Below are positions 1 through 7,770 of a stretch of 12,110 nucleotides of DNA, piece after piece. The position numbers and the translations under genes are program-made. The DNA lies in contig QKGY01000041.1 of NCBI GenBank assembly GCA_003250235.1, forward strand, positions 1 through 12,110. The letters are read 5' to 3'. The notes under the pieces are model-generated. The model ran no database searches. It was not told the origin of the DNA and saw only the letters and a list, made by a program, of their open reading frames with translations. The DNA is from Desulfuromonadaceae bacterium (GTDB lineage Bacteria; Desulfobacterota; Desulfuromonadia; Desulfuromonadales; SZUA-540). Numbering within the stretch: position 1 is the stretch's first letter; every line of letters starts with the position of its first letter.

Positions 1-47
1 ACATTCATCTGACAGCCGAAGGTTTCCAGGTAAAATCTTTTTTCCAT
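1..47 (-). CDS. miaB: MiaB tRNA methylthiotransferase, N-terminal fragment (runs off the window edge)
   Basis: Only the first 15 codons plus two bases are present, reading from an ATG at 47-45 toward position 1. The translation is MEKRFYLETFGCQMN followed by a probable Val. The GCQMN motif after a short Y-x-E-T-(F/Y) strand is the signature start of MiaB, the radical-SAM enzyme that adds a 2-methylthio group to i6A37 of tRNAs. C12 would be the first of three cysteines in the N-terminal domain that hold the auxiliary 4Fe-4S cluster. The related enzymes RimO and MtaB carry GCPKN- and GCKxN-like motifs, so MiaB fits best. No strong ribosome binding site is visible upstream; an AGGGG lies too far away to decide the start. 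It lies 138 bp downstream of the PH-domain gene on the same strand. The radical-SAM CxxxCxxC and TRAM domains are outside the window, so the call rests on a short but very characteristic peptide. Confidence 0.82.
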   Translation of the reverse strand, partial: MEKRFYLETFGCQMN

Positions 48-185
48 GTACACTTAACTCATGTCCCCTGTGGTGATTTGTGGCCGAAATGGTAATCAAT
101 GGCACGGGGAAAAGTCAAACGATAATCCGCGGGGAAGAAAAAGGTATTCCCACATCAGAAAAGCGGAAATCCCCCCCGGAGGCGG

Positions 186-686
186 TCAGCGGCTGCGGAT
201 AACAGGTTCGAGCAGGTCGGCGACTATCCTGGGATGTTCGAGACAGGAAAACACGAGTCTGTTCTCAGGACGGCCCCCCTCCATGCGCAAACTCCCAAGC
301 GTTTCTCCCAGAGGCCGGATCGTCATGTACGTCAGATCATCCAGAGCCAAGGCGCGGACCTGCCGCCGGAACAACCCCTTCTGCAGCAGAATCCTGCGGT
401 CCGTCACGGCAAAGAAAACCCGCTCCCACTCCAGCCGGGCCAGAACCAGATGGCCTATTGCCAGATACAGCCCGACCAGGAGCAGCGGCGTGGGTAAAAG
501 CGCGAGAAATACCAACTGGTATTCCTCCGCCATTTTCAACCCCGTACTCTGCCAGTAGGCGGAAAAAAGAGTCAGAAAGAGGCCGAACAGGCTGTGGCGC
601 CAGTTTCGGAACGTATAGCAACGCGGCGCGGGTCTGCCCTGCCAGCGCAGCACTTCTCCCTCATCCAGCACAGACTCCCAGTTCAC
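186..686 (-). CDS. Membrane-anchored bacterial PH-domain protein (DUF304/bPH2-like), 166 aa
   Basis: The start is a GTG at 686-684 that shares one base with the stop of the upstream metalloprotease gene (TAGTG), which implies translational coupling. Residues about 28-47 and 56-83 are hydrophobic and look like two membrane segments. The rest, from about residue 88 (RVFFAVTDRRILLQKG) to the end, resembles the YdbS/YdbT-type bacterial pleckstrin-homology fold: a T-(D/N)-R-R strand, a short turn, a second strand and a DDLTYMTI-like segment. Such proteins are membrane proteins with a cytoplasmic PH-like domain, and most have no known biochemical role. The acidic N-terminus followed by EVLRWQGRP matches the usual short lead-in to this family. 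Coupling to an M48 protease suggests an envelope-related role, but this is inference. The family call is fairly firm and the function is unknown. Confidence 0.72.
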   Translation of the reverse strand: MNWESVLDEGEVLRWQGRPAPRCYTFRNWRHSLFGLFLTLFSAYWQSTGLKMAEEYQLVFLALLPTPLLLVGLYLAIGHLVLARLEWERVFFAVTDRRILLQKGLFRRQVRALALDDLTYMTIRPLGETLGSLRMEGGRPENRLVFSCLEHPRIVADLLEPVIRSR

Positions 687-1996
687 TACGGCCCCTCCAG
701 AGCTTTGACTTTGGCGGCTGCCGCCTGTCCCAGTTTGCCTTGCGAGTCGGCCTGAGCCACCGCCTTGTACAGATCGAGAGCCTTGACCGGTTGGCTCGTT
801 TTTTCATAGGCCTCAGCCAGCAGGTAGGCGCCTTCGAGTCCGGGCATCAGTTCCATGGACCGCTCGAGTTCCTTGACAGCCAGCGGATTTTCGTTCTTTT
901 GCAGATACGCGTATCCCAGACCCAGGCGAGACTGAAAATAGTTTCCGTTGAGCTCTACGGCTTTCTGCAAATACCGTCGGGCCGGAACAACATCCCCCAT
1001 CCGCAGAGAAGCCAAACCCAGTCCGGTATAGAGGAGATAGTCCTTCGGCGCCTCGTCCACAGCCTTGAGGTAGGTATCTATGGCGGCGGCGACATTGTTC
1101 TGGGCTTCCAGTTTCTGGGCCTCGTCATACAGGGCATAGGCATGCTTTTTGGCCCTCAGCGCTGCTGTTGCCTTCAGGAACGGTTCCTCGCGAAAGGTGA
1201 AGTCGCTAGCCTGCAGGGTGGCGGAATAATGGGAGCGCACATAATCCTGGTTGGCGAGCATCCTCTCTTTCGAGAACGGGTGGGTTCGAAACAAGCCGTT
1301 GAGCCAGACCGGTTCGGCCCCTCCCTCAATCTGGCGGTAAAAGAACTCCTGAAGTTGCACGCTGCCTAGAGGGTTGTACCCGGCACGTACCATATAGTCG
1401 ATCCCCAAACGGTCGGACTCACTCTCCTGGTCGCGGCTGTAGGAATTATCCAACAGCGAAGCGGCCAGTTGCCCGGCCTGCTGAGCGGCGGGACCATAAG
1501 CGGCGTCCCCCGTAACCCCGGAGAGCACGGTGAGCCCCAGATTAAGAAGGCTGCCTCGCTGCATCCCCTGAACCGAGTGGCGGGCGGTCACATGCCCGAT
1601 CTCATGCCCCAGCACAGCCGCAAGCTGAGCCTCGTTCTCCAGATCAGCCAATAGTCCGCGACTGATGGCAATATACCCTCCGGGAAGAGCAAAGGCGTTG
1701 GGGGAGGAATCATTGACGATCTTGAACTCGTAGGGCAATTCCGGTCGTTCGCCGTAGCGGGCCAGCCGGGTTCCCACCTCGTTGACATAAGCAGCAAGAG
1801 CCGGGTCCTGGTATTCACCGCCCATCTGCTGAACGGCCTGGGGAAAGGTTTTTTTGCCGATGGCCACTTCTTCTTCCGTAGAAACCTGGAACAGCGACAG
1901 TTCCTTTTTACCCGTAACGGGATTCACTGCGCAGCCGGACACGAAGAGAAGAATCCCTGCCAAGACGAGAACCCAAGATAAATGACGATTTCTCAT
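686..1996 (-). CDS. M48-family zinc metalloprotease lipoprotein with C-terminal TPR repeats (BepA/LoiP-like), 436 aa
   Basis: This is a predicted envelope zinc protease. Starting at ATG 1996, the protein opens with a lipoprotein signal peptide (MRNRHLSWVLVLAGILLFVSGC, lipidation at C22). A longer in-frame ATG at 2056 would bury that signal, so it was not used; an AGGAGG lies 11 nt upstream of 1996. Next comes NPVTGKKELSL, typical of M48 lipoproteins. The zinc site HEIGH is at 131-135. The downstream ESESD (191-195) fits the EXXXD motif that supplies the third ligand. The LPGGYIAISRGLL segment before the active site is also conserved. Residues about 285-430 form several TPR-like helix pairs. 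This layout resembles E. coli BepA (YfgC), a periplasmic protease-chaperone that monitors outer-membrane protein assembly, although BepA is not a lipoprotein; the lipobox is more like LoiP. A role in outer-membrane quality control is inferred. It is co-transcribed with the PH-domain gene. Confidence 0.9.
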   Translation of the reverse strand: MRNRHLSWVLVLAGILLFVSGCAVNPVTGKKELSLFQVSTEEEVAIGKKTFPQAVQQMGGEYQDPALAAYVNEVGTRLARYGERPELPYEFKIVNDSSPNAFALPGGYIAISRGLLADLENEAQLAAVLGHEIGHVTARHSVQGMQRGSLLNLGLTVLSGVTGDAAYGPAAQQAGQLAASLLDNSYSRDQESESDRLGIDYMVRAGYNPLGSVQLQEFFYRQIEGGAEPVWLNGLFRTHPFSKERMLANQDYVRSHYSATLQASDFTFREEPFLKATAALRAKKHAYALYDEAQKLEAQNNVAAAIDTYLKAVDEAPKDYLLYTGLGLASLRMGDVVPARRYLQKAVELNGNYFQSRLGLGYAYLQKNENPLAVKELERSMELMPGLEGAYLLAEAYEKTSQPVKALDLYKAVAQADSQGKLGQAAAAKVKALEGP

Positions 1997-2225
1997 ATCC
2001 TGAAATGCCTCCTGTGCGCGAATCGTAATAACCCATATTAAAGCGGTTGAGCCCATTACGCAAGGATCTCGGCCATACCCCCAACGTCAACCCAATTGGC
2101 CCCCAGAGCGGCAAAATAATTTTTTAGTGGATTTCAGCAAAAATAATCCTTATAGTTGGAAGGTTTTGCGACCATGACACAAAAAGAAAAAACAGGGATT
2201 TCATTAGAGGAGCAGCAGAGAGTAT

Positions 2226-4042
2226 ATGCCGGAAAAAATTCGCAATATCGCCATAATCGCCCACGTTGACCACGGCAAAACCACCCTGGTGGATGCCATG
2301 CTCAAGCAATCCGGGGTGGGGTGTTTCGTGAAAATCAGGTCATTACCGAAAGGGTCATGGACAGCAATGACCTGGAGAAGGAACGCGGCATCACGATTTT
2401 GTCCAAAAACCTCTCCATTCATCACGGCGGGTTGAAGATCAATATCGTCGACACCCCGGGCCATGCCGATTTCGGCGGTGAGGTGGAGCGGGTTCTCAAA
2501 ATGGTTGACTCGGTTCTGCTTCTGGTCGACGCATTTGACGGCCCCATGCCCCAGACCCGTTTCGTTCTGAAGAAATCTCTCGACCTGGGGCTGAAGCCTA
2601 TCGTGGTCATCAACAAGATCGACCGTCCCGGAGCCCGACCCGAAGAAGTCGTCAACATGGTTTTCGACCTCTTCTGCGAACTCAACGCCGACGACAAGCA
2701 GCTCGATTTCCCCATCGTCTATGCCAGCGCCAAAAACGGCTATGCCATGCGCGAACTCGAGGACAAGTCCGACAATCTTGAGCCTCTGTTCCAGATGATT
2801 GCCGAGCGGGTTTCGGCGCCGGAGGCCGATCCCGACGCACCGTTTCAGATGCTCGTCACCAACATTGATTACAACGACTATATCGGTCGTATTGCGACCG
2901 GGAAGATCTTCAACGGCAAGGTCAAGGCGGGAAGCACCATTGCTGCCATCAACCGCGAAGGGAAAATCACCCGGGGGCGCGTCAGTAAACTGCTCGGCTA
3001 CGAAGGGCTCAAGCAGGTGGAACTGGAATCCGCATCGGCAGGCGACATCGTCACGATTGCCGGTTTTGACGAAATCGGCATCGGGGAAACCTTCGCCGAT
3101 GCCACCAACCCCATCGCCCTACCCTATGTCGCCATTGACGAACCGACCCTCTCGATGAACTTTATCGTCAATGATTCCCCGTTTGCGGGACAGGAAGGCA
3201 AATTCGTCACGTCGCGCAACATCCGTGAGCGCCTGATGCGTGAACTGCGCACCAATGTTTCGCTACGCGTCGAAGATACCGACAACACCGACACGTTCAA
3301 GGTTTCTGGCCGGGGCGAACTGCACCTGTCTATTCTCATTGAGAACATGCGCCGTGAAGGATTTGAGCTTTCCGTTTCGAAGCCGGAGGTTATTTTCCGG
3401 GACATTGACGGGGTCCGCTGCGAGCCGATGGAATACCTGGTCATCGATGTACCCGAAGAACACCAGGGAACGGTTATCGAAAAACTCGGCACCCGCAAAG
3501 CCGAAATGGTTTCCATGCACCCGATGGAAGGGGTCAACCGTCTGGAATTCATCATTCCGGCCCGCGGCCTCATCGGTTTCCGCACGGAATTTCTGACAGA
3601 CACCCGGGGAACGGGCGTCATGAATCACACCTTCCATGAATACGCGCCCTACAAAGGTCCGATAACCGGTCGCAAGAACGGCGTCCTTATCTCCATGGAA
3701 GCCGGTGAAACCGTCGGGTATTCCCTGTTCGGCCTTCAGGAGCGGGGCATTCTTTTTGTGGGCCCGGGCATCAATGTCTACGAAGGGATGATCGTCGGAC
3801 AGCACGCCAAGGAAAACGACCTGGTCATCAATGCCTGCAAAGGCAAAAAACTCACCAACGTTCGCGCTTCGGGCAGCGACGAGGCGATCCGGCTGACCCC
3901 TGCGCGCATCCTTACGCTGGAGCAGGCCCTTGAGTACATCGATGATGATGAACTGGTGGAAGTGACGCCGAAATCCATCCGCCTGCGCAAAAAATATCTG
4001 GATGCCAACGAGCGCAAAAAACAGGAAAAGAAAAACAAATAA
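2226..4042 (+). pseudogene. typA: typA/bipA ribosome-associated GTPase, interrupted by a 5-bp frameshift
   Basis: The ATG at 2226 opens a frame with the G1 P-loop AHVDHGKT (residues 12-19). It reads correctly to SGV (residue 31), then shifts and stops near 2435. The rest of TypA continues in another frame from 2321 to the TAA at 4042: FRENQ-ITERVMDSNDLEKERGITIL (G2), DTPGHADFGGEVE (G3), NKIDRPGAR (G4), SAKNG (G5), then the EF-Tu-like domain 2, the EF-G-like C-terminal domains and the TypA-specific C-terminus ending in a Lys-rich tail. Joining the frames at V31 gives 603 aa, normal for TypA/BipA, which binds ribosomes and aids stress and cold adaptation and 50S assembly. The only lesion is the GGGGT tandem duplication at 2313-2322. 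A restart at GTG 2321 would give a 573-aa protein without the P-loop, unlikely to bind GTP normally. A sequencing or assembly error is a serious alternative, because everything downstream is perfectly conserved. Confidence 0.85.
2313..2322. repeat. 5-bp tandem duplication (GGGGT x2) that breaks typA
   Basis: The sequence reads CAATCC-GGGGT-GGGGT-GTTTCGT. Removing one copy restores CAA TCC GGG GTG TTT CGT, giving the conserved TypA peptide QSGVFRE. The extra five bases are therefore the whole lesion. It could be a real slipped-strand duplication, a reversible phase switch, or an artefact in a G-rich stretch. Confidence 0.9.
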
Positions 4043-4062
4043 TCTCTCAGAAAACAGCTCCA

Positions 4063-4105
4063 TTTAACGCAAAGAGCCCTGCACTGCGGGGCTCTTTGCG
4101 TTAAA
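4063..4105 (+). terminator. Long hairpin 20 bp downstream of typA, likely its terminator
   Basis: The arms 4063-4079 and 4089-4105 are perfectly complementary over 17 bp (TTTAACGCAAAGAGCCC with its reverse complement), around a 9-nt loop. No good U-tract follows (TTAAAAGATG), so it is a weak intrinsic terminator or an RNA-stabilising hairpin. Between here and the promoter at 4318 there are about 210 bp of AT-rich DNA in which no gene or clear element is seen. Confidence 0.65.
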
Positions 4106-4317
4106 AGATGCCTCTCATTCACATCCCCAAAAGAAAACCCCAAAACCTAGTGAAATACCGGTTTATTTCTGATATTCCCTTTTATTTCCATGCGGTTGTA
4201 CTTATTTTCAAAGCCACTAAATACAACTTCCAGATCTCATATAAACAAATGGTATGCACCGCAAAACAAACAACATCCTAACATATTGTTTTAAAATGAC
4301 TTTTTGACATTTTACAC

Positions 4318-4345
4318 TTGCATTAAATCTCAAATTGCCTATAAT
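4318..4345 (+). promoter_or_regulatory. Putative sigma-70 promoter for the zinc-ribbon gene
   Basis: A perfect -10 hexamer TATAAT at 4340-4345 is preceded, with a 16-bp spacer, by TTGCAT at 4318-4323, which matches the -35 consensus at three of six positions. Transcription would begin near 4352, giving a leader of about 45 nt before the ATG at 4398. The surrounding DNA is markedly AT-rich compared with the genes on either side. Assignment is by motif and position only. Confidence 0.45.
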
Positions 4346-4397
4346 GAAGATAACTTTGGTAAAAAAACACAGATAACACACTTGAAGGAGAAACAAG

Positions 4398-4568
4398 ATG
4401 GAGTGCCCCGTTTGCAAAAGTACCAAGCATGTTGAGCTGAATTCCCATCCCGACGGATTCGCCAAGAATCTGCAGGAATGCGGCGATTGCGGCCTGCTGT
4501 GGATTCGCAACGGCGAGAAGACCATCATCGTTCGCGAGTCTGAGCAAAAGATTGCCGTTAACCAGTAA
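4398..4568 (+). CDS. Small zinc-ribbon protein, 56 aa
   Basis: This short gene has a strong ribosome binding site (GAAGGAG, 7 nt before the ATG), a promoter-like element upstream and a strong terminator downstream, so it is very likely a real, separately transcribed unit. The protein starts MECPVCKSTKHVELN and contains CPVC (C3, C6) and CGDC (C28, C31). These are two knuckles 21 residues apart, the classic four-Cys zinc ribbon of about 30 residues. A short basic strand (WIRNGEKTIIVRE) and a polar tail follow. No signal peptide or membrane segment is seen, so it should be cytoplasmic. The family is not recognised beyond the zinc-ribbon fold. Nucleic-acid or protein binding is a usual role for such small ribbons, but there is no direct evidence here. 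It sits between typA and a convergent lipoprotein operon. Confidence 0.82.
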   Translation: MECPVCKSTKHVELNSHPDGFAKNLQECGDCGLLWIRNGEKTIIVRESEQKIAVNQ

Positions 4569-4680
4569 TCAGAAGCTAATCTCAGCAAACATCCTTTGTA
4601 AGTCAACAATGACCAACCGGCGGGTACAATCTTTGAAGCTGTCGGACAGGTGACGTTTCGCCGCTGCAGTGACAAGGTAA

Positions 4681-4729
4681 AAAAGAAGCCAGCTTCCCCT
4701 GACTCGAGGGTGAGGCTGGCTTCTTTTTT
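4681..4729. terminator. Bidirectional intrinsic terminator between the zinc-ribbon gene and the lipoprotein operon
   Basis: The arms AAAAGAAGCCAGC (4681-4693) and GCTGGCTTCTTTT (4715-4727) pair perfectly around a 21-nt loop that can partly pair itself. The hairpin is followed by T-runs on both strands. It closes the plus-strand zinc-ribbon transcript and lies 44 bp past the last codon of the minus-strand lipoprotein operon, so it probably ends both. Confidence 0.88.
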
Positions 4730-4772
4730 ATATGCCGTCAGCAGGTATCTTTGAACTAATTTCCGCTGTTTC

Positions 4773-5780
4773 CTACCGGTGCCCGAGTCCCACCAGACGC
4801 TCCAGCAGACTCTGAGCCAGCTTCTCCCCCAGTTTTTCCATGGCCAGAGTCTCAGACCGGGACGGGATGCGGGAGCCTTCCCGAACGCTTACCCGTAGAG
4901 AGTCCAGGATCTTGTCGTCGGGCTCAAGAAACTCCACCTGAGCCGACGCAACCGACCACTGCCAGGGATCGGTGGTGGTTTTGTACTGTTCCAATTCAAT
5001 CCGGCCCTGCAGACGGACGTCGCCGGCGAAAGACGGGGCAAGCTGAATGCCCTGCCCGGTGAGGGCCTGGATCACGGCGCCACGGACGATGCCATTCGGA
5101 TCATTCTGCAAATCAATCCCCACGTGAATGGAACCTGCGACGGCATCGGCCTTGCCACCGATCACAGCGGCACTATAGGGCGCTTCGGCCACCCACCCGG
5201 ACGGGTCCACAATCCGCAGGTCAGAAGCCAGGGCTTTGCGTGCGTCCAGCGCCTGGAGAGCAGACAGATAATGGCCGAGCGCTCTGAATTTCGTAGGAGC
5301 CGCTTCAGCCTGGCGGACTTCTTCGACCGCGACCTGGTCCGCTTCATTCACGTCCGCCCTGAGGCCCGTGCCGGTCCTCATGCGCTCCAGAACCGCCAGG
5401 GCATGGAAAGCCCCCGTCTTCTCGTCTTTCCAGAGCTCCGCAATACGTACCCCCGAGAGGATCTTGTCACTGGTTGCCGTCAACTCAGAGGCAACCGCCT
5501 GGCGATATTCGGTTCCCGCCACATTGCCGGCCTTGTTCAGCCACTCCGATTCGCTGGCAATTTCCTTCGAATGAATTTCCACCGTAAAAATCTTGGAAAT
5601 TTCCGCCCGGGCCCGATCCTCGGCCTGCGCCTGAGTCGTCCCCATCCCTACTCCAAGGAGATAAGCCTGTTCCGGGTATTGCACACTTTTACCCAGAGTC
5701 CATTCCGGCGGCTTCGGCGCACCGCATGAGGCCAGCACCAAAACCGTCAGCAACCCGATCATTCTTACCATTATTTTCAT
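4773..5780 (-). CDS. Lipoprotein with LPP20-like N-terminal domain and unassigned C-terminal domain, 335 aa
   Basis: The start at ATG 5780 is supported by AAGGAGG 8 nt upstream and by a proper lipoprotein signal peptide (MKIMVRMIGLLTVLVLASC, lipidation at C19). The longer in-frame start at 5831 would bury the signal. Residues about 25-135 carry the LPP20-type pattern: PEW, then LLGVGMG, then AEDRARAEISK, then WKDEKTGAFHALAVLER. The small lipoprotein that opens this operon has the same pattern. Residues about 140-200 are mostly helical. Residues 205-335 form a separate beta-rich domain (VRLQGRIELEQYKT, WSVASAQVEFLEP) with a helical end that was not assigned to a family. It is the last gene of the operon, 68 bp after the COG3014-type gene, and ends at the terminator at 4681-4729. 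An outer-membrane-associated structural or assembly role is inferred from lipidation and context only. Confidence 0.75.
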   Translation of the reverse strand: MKIMVRMIGLLTVLVLASCGAPKPPEWTLGKSVQYPEQAYLLGVGMGTTQAQAEDRARAEISKIFTVEIHSKEIASESEWLNKAGNVAGTEYRQAVASELTATSDKILSGVRIAELWKDEKTGAFHALAVLERMRTGTGLRADVNEADQVAVEEVRQAEAAPTKFRALGHYLSALQALDARKALASDLRIVDPSGWVAEAPYSAAVIGGKADAVAGSIHVGIDLQNDPNGIVRGAVIQALTGQGIQLAPSFAGDVRLQGRIELEQYKTTTDPWQWSVASAQVEFLEPDDKILDSLRVSVREGSRIPSRSETLAMEKLGEKLAQSLLERLVGLGHR

Positions 5781-5848
5781 AAGGAATCCCTCCTTCAAAC
5801 GTCTATGCGTGCCGCAACCAACCGAGAGCATCGCCCCGGCACCTCTAC

Positions 5849-7141
5849 TTACAAAATCCTCAGTATAACAAACCTTACAGGGGCATCCTCAGGCAATGCC
5901 ACATAGGTTTTCATGGTTTGACCGTTACGGAAAAAAATCTCGGATCGCTCCCTGTCTTCCGGCAACACGCTCAAGCGTATTTGCGCGGGAAGCACGGACC
6001 AAGTCCGCAGGTCAGCGCGTTCCGTGATCAGTGCAGCGACCTGCATCGCCAATCCGGCCAAAGGACCGTTTTCCTTCTCAACTTTTCTGGCCGCTACCTG
6101 TTTGGCCACTGCGCGGGCAATGGCCTTGGCCAATACCCGGCCCTTTTTATCTTCGAGGCTCATGCGGGCGACTTTATCCACATTTTCAACGAGGACAAAG
6201 GGATGCCAGGATTCCCCATCGGTCGACACGTCAAATCCCGGCTCAGGCAAGGGCCTGGAAACAAATTCGGGCAAAGCGAGTTTGACCGGAAAACCATGAT
6301 CCGTGGGAACAAGGGAAAATACCTCTTTTTTCACCGGTGCAAGCCCGTATCCGACGATAACCGCAACAATGGGTCGTCCATCGGGTGGATCAATCTCCAG
6401 AGCCTCGGCCTGCTCCTGATACGTCCGGCACTCTTCCAACAATCCGGATCGCCTGGCCGTGATTATTAATCGTTGCCAGAGAAGATCGGGAGCCTTCACC
6501 CCGTACCGTTCCTGGGTATCGCGATAGGCCTCGAGACTGTTGCGATACGCGATGAAGGCGTTATTGTCATCCCCGGAAGCCTCAAAGGTAAGCCCCATAA
6601 AAAGCCGAAGAAAGGCGCTTTCCTTGAAGGTGTCCGCACTGCCGAAAGTGTCGGCCAGGTAATTGAGTTTCTCATCGATGCGGCGGCACTCGACACGGGC
6701 CCCTTCCATATCCCCAAGGTTTATATAATTGAGCGCCTTGTAGTAGTTGATATAGACGTCTTCGTAGTCGGCACCGGCGTAAGCGATCAGGTTGTCATTG
6801 GTCACGAAACTCAGAGTCTCTTCAGAGACACTGCGGGTAAAAAGCTGCTCAGCCAGGAGATCCGCCTCTTCAAGGACCTCATTGCTCTGCGCATACTCCC
6901 CCCCCAGATGAAGGAGAAGCCCCTTTTCCATAAGGTAGAGCAGACGGTTTTTGTCGCTTTTGGCCAGACTCGATGTTTCGAGCGCGTCCAGAGCCCCGCT
7001 GTATTCGCCACAAGACGACAGGGCGTAGCACCGGTCGAGAGCCTTCTGGTAGCTGGTACAGCCGGAAAGAACAAGAACACAGACCAACAGGCGCAGCAGG
7101 CAGCGACCTCGTCTCTCGATCGCCCTGATATCTCCAGTCAT
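5849..7141 (-). CDS. COG3014-family TPR lipoprotein, 430 aa
   Basis: The ATG at 7141 follows GAGG at a 5-nt spacing. The N-terminus has a basic segment, a hydrophobic stretch and the lipobox LSGC (C28), so this is a predicted lipoprotein. Residues about 30-250 hold TPR-like helix pairs (YSGALDALETS, YINYYKALNYINLGDMEGARVECRR, AFIAYRNSLEAY). The C-terminal part starts with VAVIVGYGLAPVKKE at about 270 and continues as a mixed domain. These features match the uncharacterised COG3014 family of proteobacterial envelope proteins, often described as found near LpoB and LPP20 genes; that neighbourhood is recalled rather than checked. The gene starts 20 bp after the LpoB-like gene. No enzymatic motif is visible. 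A scaffolding role within an envelope complex is the simplest reading of the TPRs and context, but no experiment is known to me. Confidence 0.78.
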   Translation of the reverse strand: MTGDIRAIERRGRCLLRLLVCVLVLSGCTSYQKALDRCYALSSCGEYSGALDALETSSLAKSDKNRLLYLMEKGLLLHLGGEYAQSNEVLEEADLLAEQLFTRSVSEETLSFVTNDNLIAYAGADYEDVYINYYKALNYINLGDMEGARVECRRIDEKLNYLADTFGSADTFKESAFLRLFMGLTFEASGDDNNAFIAYRNSLEAYRDTQERYGVKAPDLLWQRLIITARRSGLLEECRTYQEQAEALEIDPPDGRPIVAVIVGYGLAPVKKEVFSLVPTDHGFPVKLALPEFVSRPLPEPGFDVSTDGESWHPFVLVENVDKVARMSLEDKKGRVLAKAIARAVAKQVAARKVEKENGPLAGLAMQVAALITERADLRTWSVLPAQIRLSVLPEDRERSEIFFRNGQTMKTYVALPEDAPVRFVILRIL

Positions 7142-7161
7142 CTACACCTCAACCCGGGATA

Positions 7162-7764
7162 TCAGAACTTGAATGTGGATCTTTCTACAAATTTCTTGAT
7201 CTTCTTGTCGCCCAGCCAGACCTTGCGGTTATCCACCATATCAATCAGCTCCATATTGACCTGGTAGAAAACCACTTTTTCTTTGCCCTCCCGGTCGACA
7301 ATCGAATTAATTGAACCAATCAACATGAAATCGGCTCCGGCTTCCATTCCGGGAGCTTTTCGCGTCTCTGGCGAGGCGTTGATATCCTGATCGAGGCGCT
7401 CTTCCCTAACCCCCTCACGCTCTTCGGCCGACGCTACGAAGTTGGCTCTTCCCGAATTGATCAGGGCCCTTTCAAGATCCTTGGTGAACGTTTCCGTGCT
7501 GATATGCTCGGAAGAGCGGTTACGGATCTGACCGACAATAACGTCCGGCTTCTTGCCGGCCCGGGTCATAAACTGGGTCAGCCAGGGGCCGTTGAGGCAA
7601 TCCTGGATCATGGCGTCAGCAACAAGGCGGCTGTCGGTGTCGTTCCAGCGGCCGGAGATATCTTTGACTTCCTCGACATCCATCCGGGTCACGCGTGTCC
7701 CGCATCCGGTTACAGACAGCATCACAACGATCAACAGAACATAAAATAAACGCATGTTACGCAT
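7162..7764 (-). CDS. LpoB-like lipoprotein (penicillin-binding-protein activator family), 200 aa
   Basis: In E. coli, LpoB is an outer-membrane lipoprotein that reaches through the peptidoglycan to activate the synthase PBP1b. This 200-aa protein is close to LpoB's size. It has a lipobox VTGC (C21), a D-I-S-G-R-W-N-D-T-D segment (about 35-44), a VIVGQIRNRSSEHI strand, TFTKDLERALINSG, GADFMLIGSINSI and a C-terminal strand pair with VWLGDKKIKKF. These are the hallmarks of the LpoB/COG3417 fold. Two ATGs are possible: 7764 is 6 bp after the upstream stop, with GGAG 10 nt away; 7755 has AAAGGA 8 nt away and would shorten the protein by three residues. A gene symbol is not assigned because many distant bacteria use this fold and activation of a specific PBP is untested here. 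It is the second gene of the lipoprotein operon. Confidence 0.8.
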   Translation of the reverse strand: MRNMRLFYVLLIVVMLSVTGCGTRVTRMDVEEVKDISGRWNDTDSRLVADAMIQDCLNGPWLTQFMTRAGKKPDVIVGQIRNRSSEHISTETFTKDLERALINSGRANFVASAEEREGVREERLDQDINASPETRKAPGMEAGADFMLIGSINSIVDREGKEKVVFYQVNMELIDMVDNRKVWLGDKKIKKFVERSTFKF

Positions 7765-7770
7765 CCTTTC

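Noticed and set aside
458..1369. A 303-codon open frame on the plus strand
   Set aside because: It lies antisense to the PH-domain and M48 genes, whose minus-strand frames carry clear domain motifs; the plus-strand product has no recognisable motif and no ribosome binding site.
2128..2156. A promoter for typA (TGGATT, 17 bp, TATAGT)
   Set aside because: Position is plausible but the hexamers are too weak to separate from chance in this 229-bp gap.
3263..4063. A 266-codon open frame on the minus strand
   Set aside because: It is antisense to the strongly conserved typA sequence and is explained by codon bias of that gene.
4304..4345. A promoter pairing the perfect TTGACA at 4304 with TATAAT at 4340
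   Set aside because: The spacing is 30 bp, far from the usual 16-18 bp; TTGCAT at 4318 gives a workable spacing.
4217..4675. A 152-codon open frame on the minus strand
   Set aside because: It runs antisense through the promoter and zinc-ribbon gene, has no motif or ribosome binding site, and lies in AT-rich intergenic DNA.
6473..7267. A 264-codon open frame on the plus strand
   Set aside because: It overlaps the COG3014-type and LpoB-like genes in antisense and shows no domain features.
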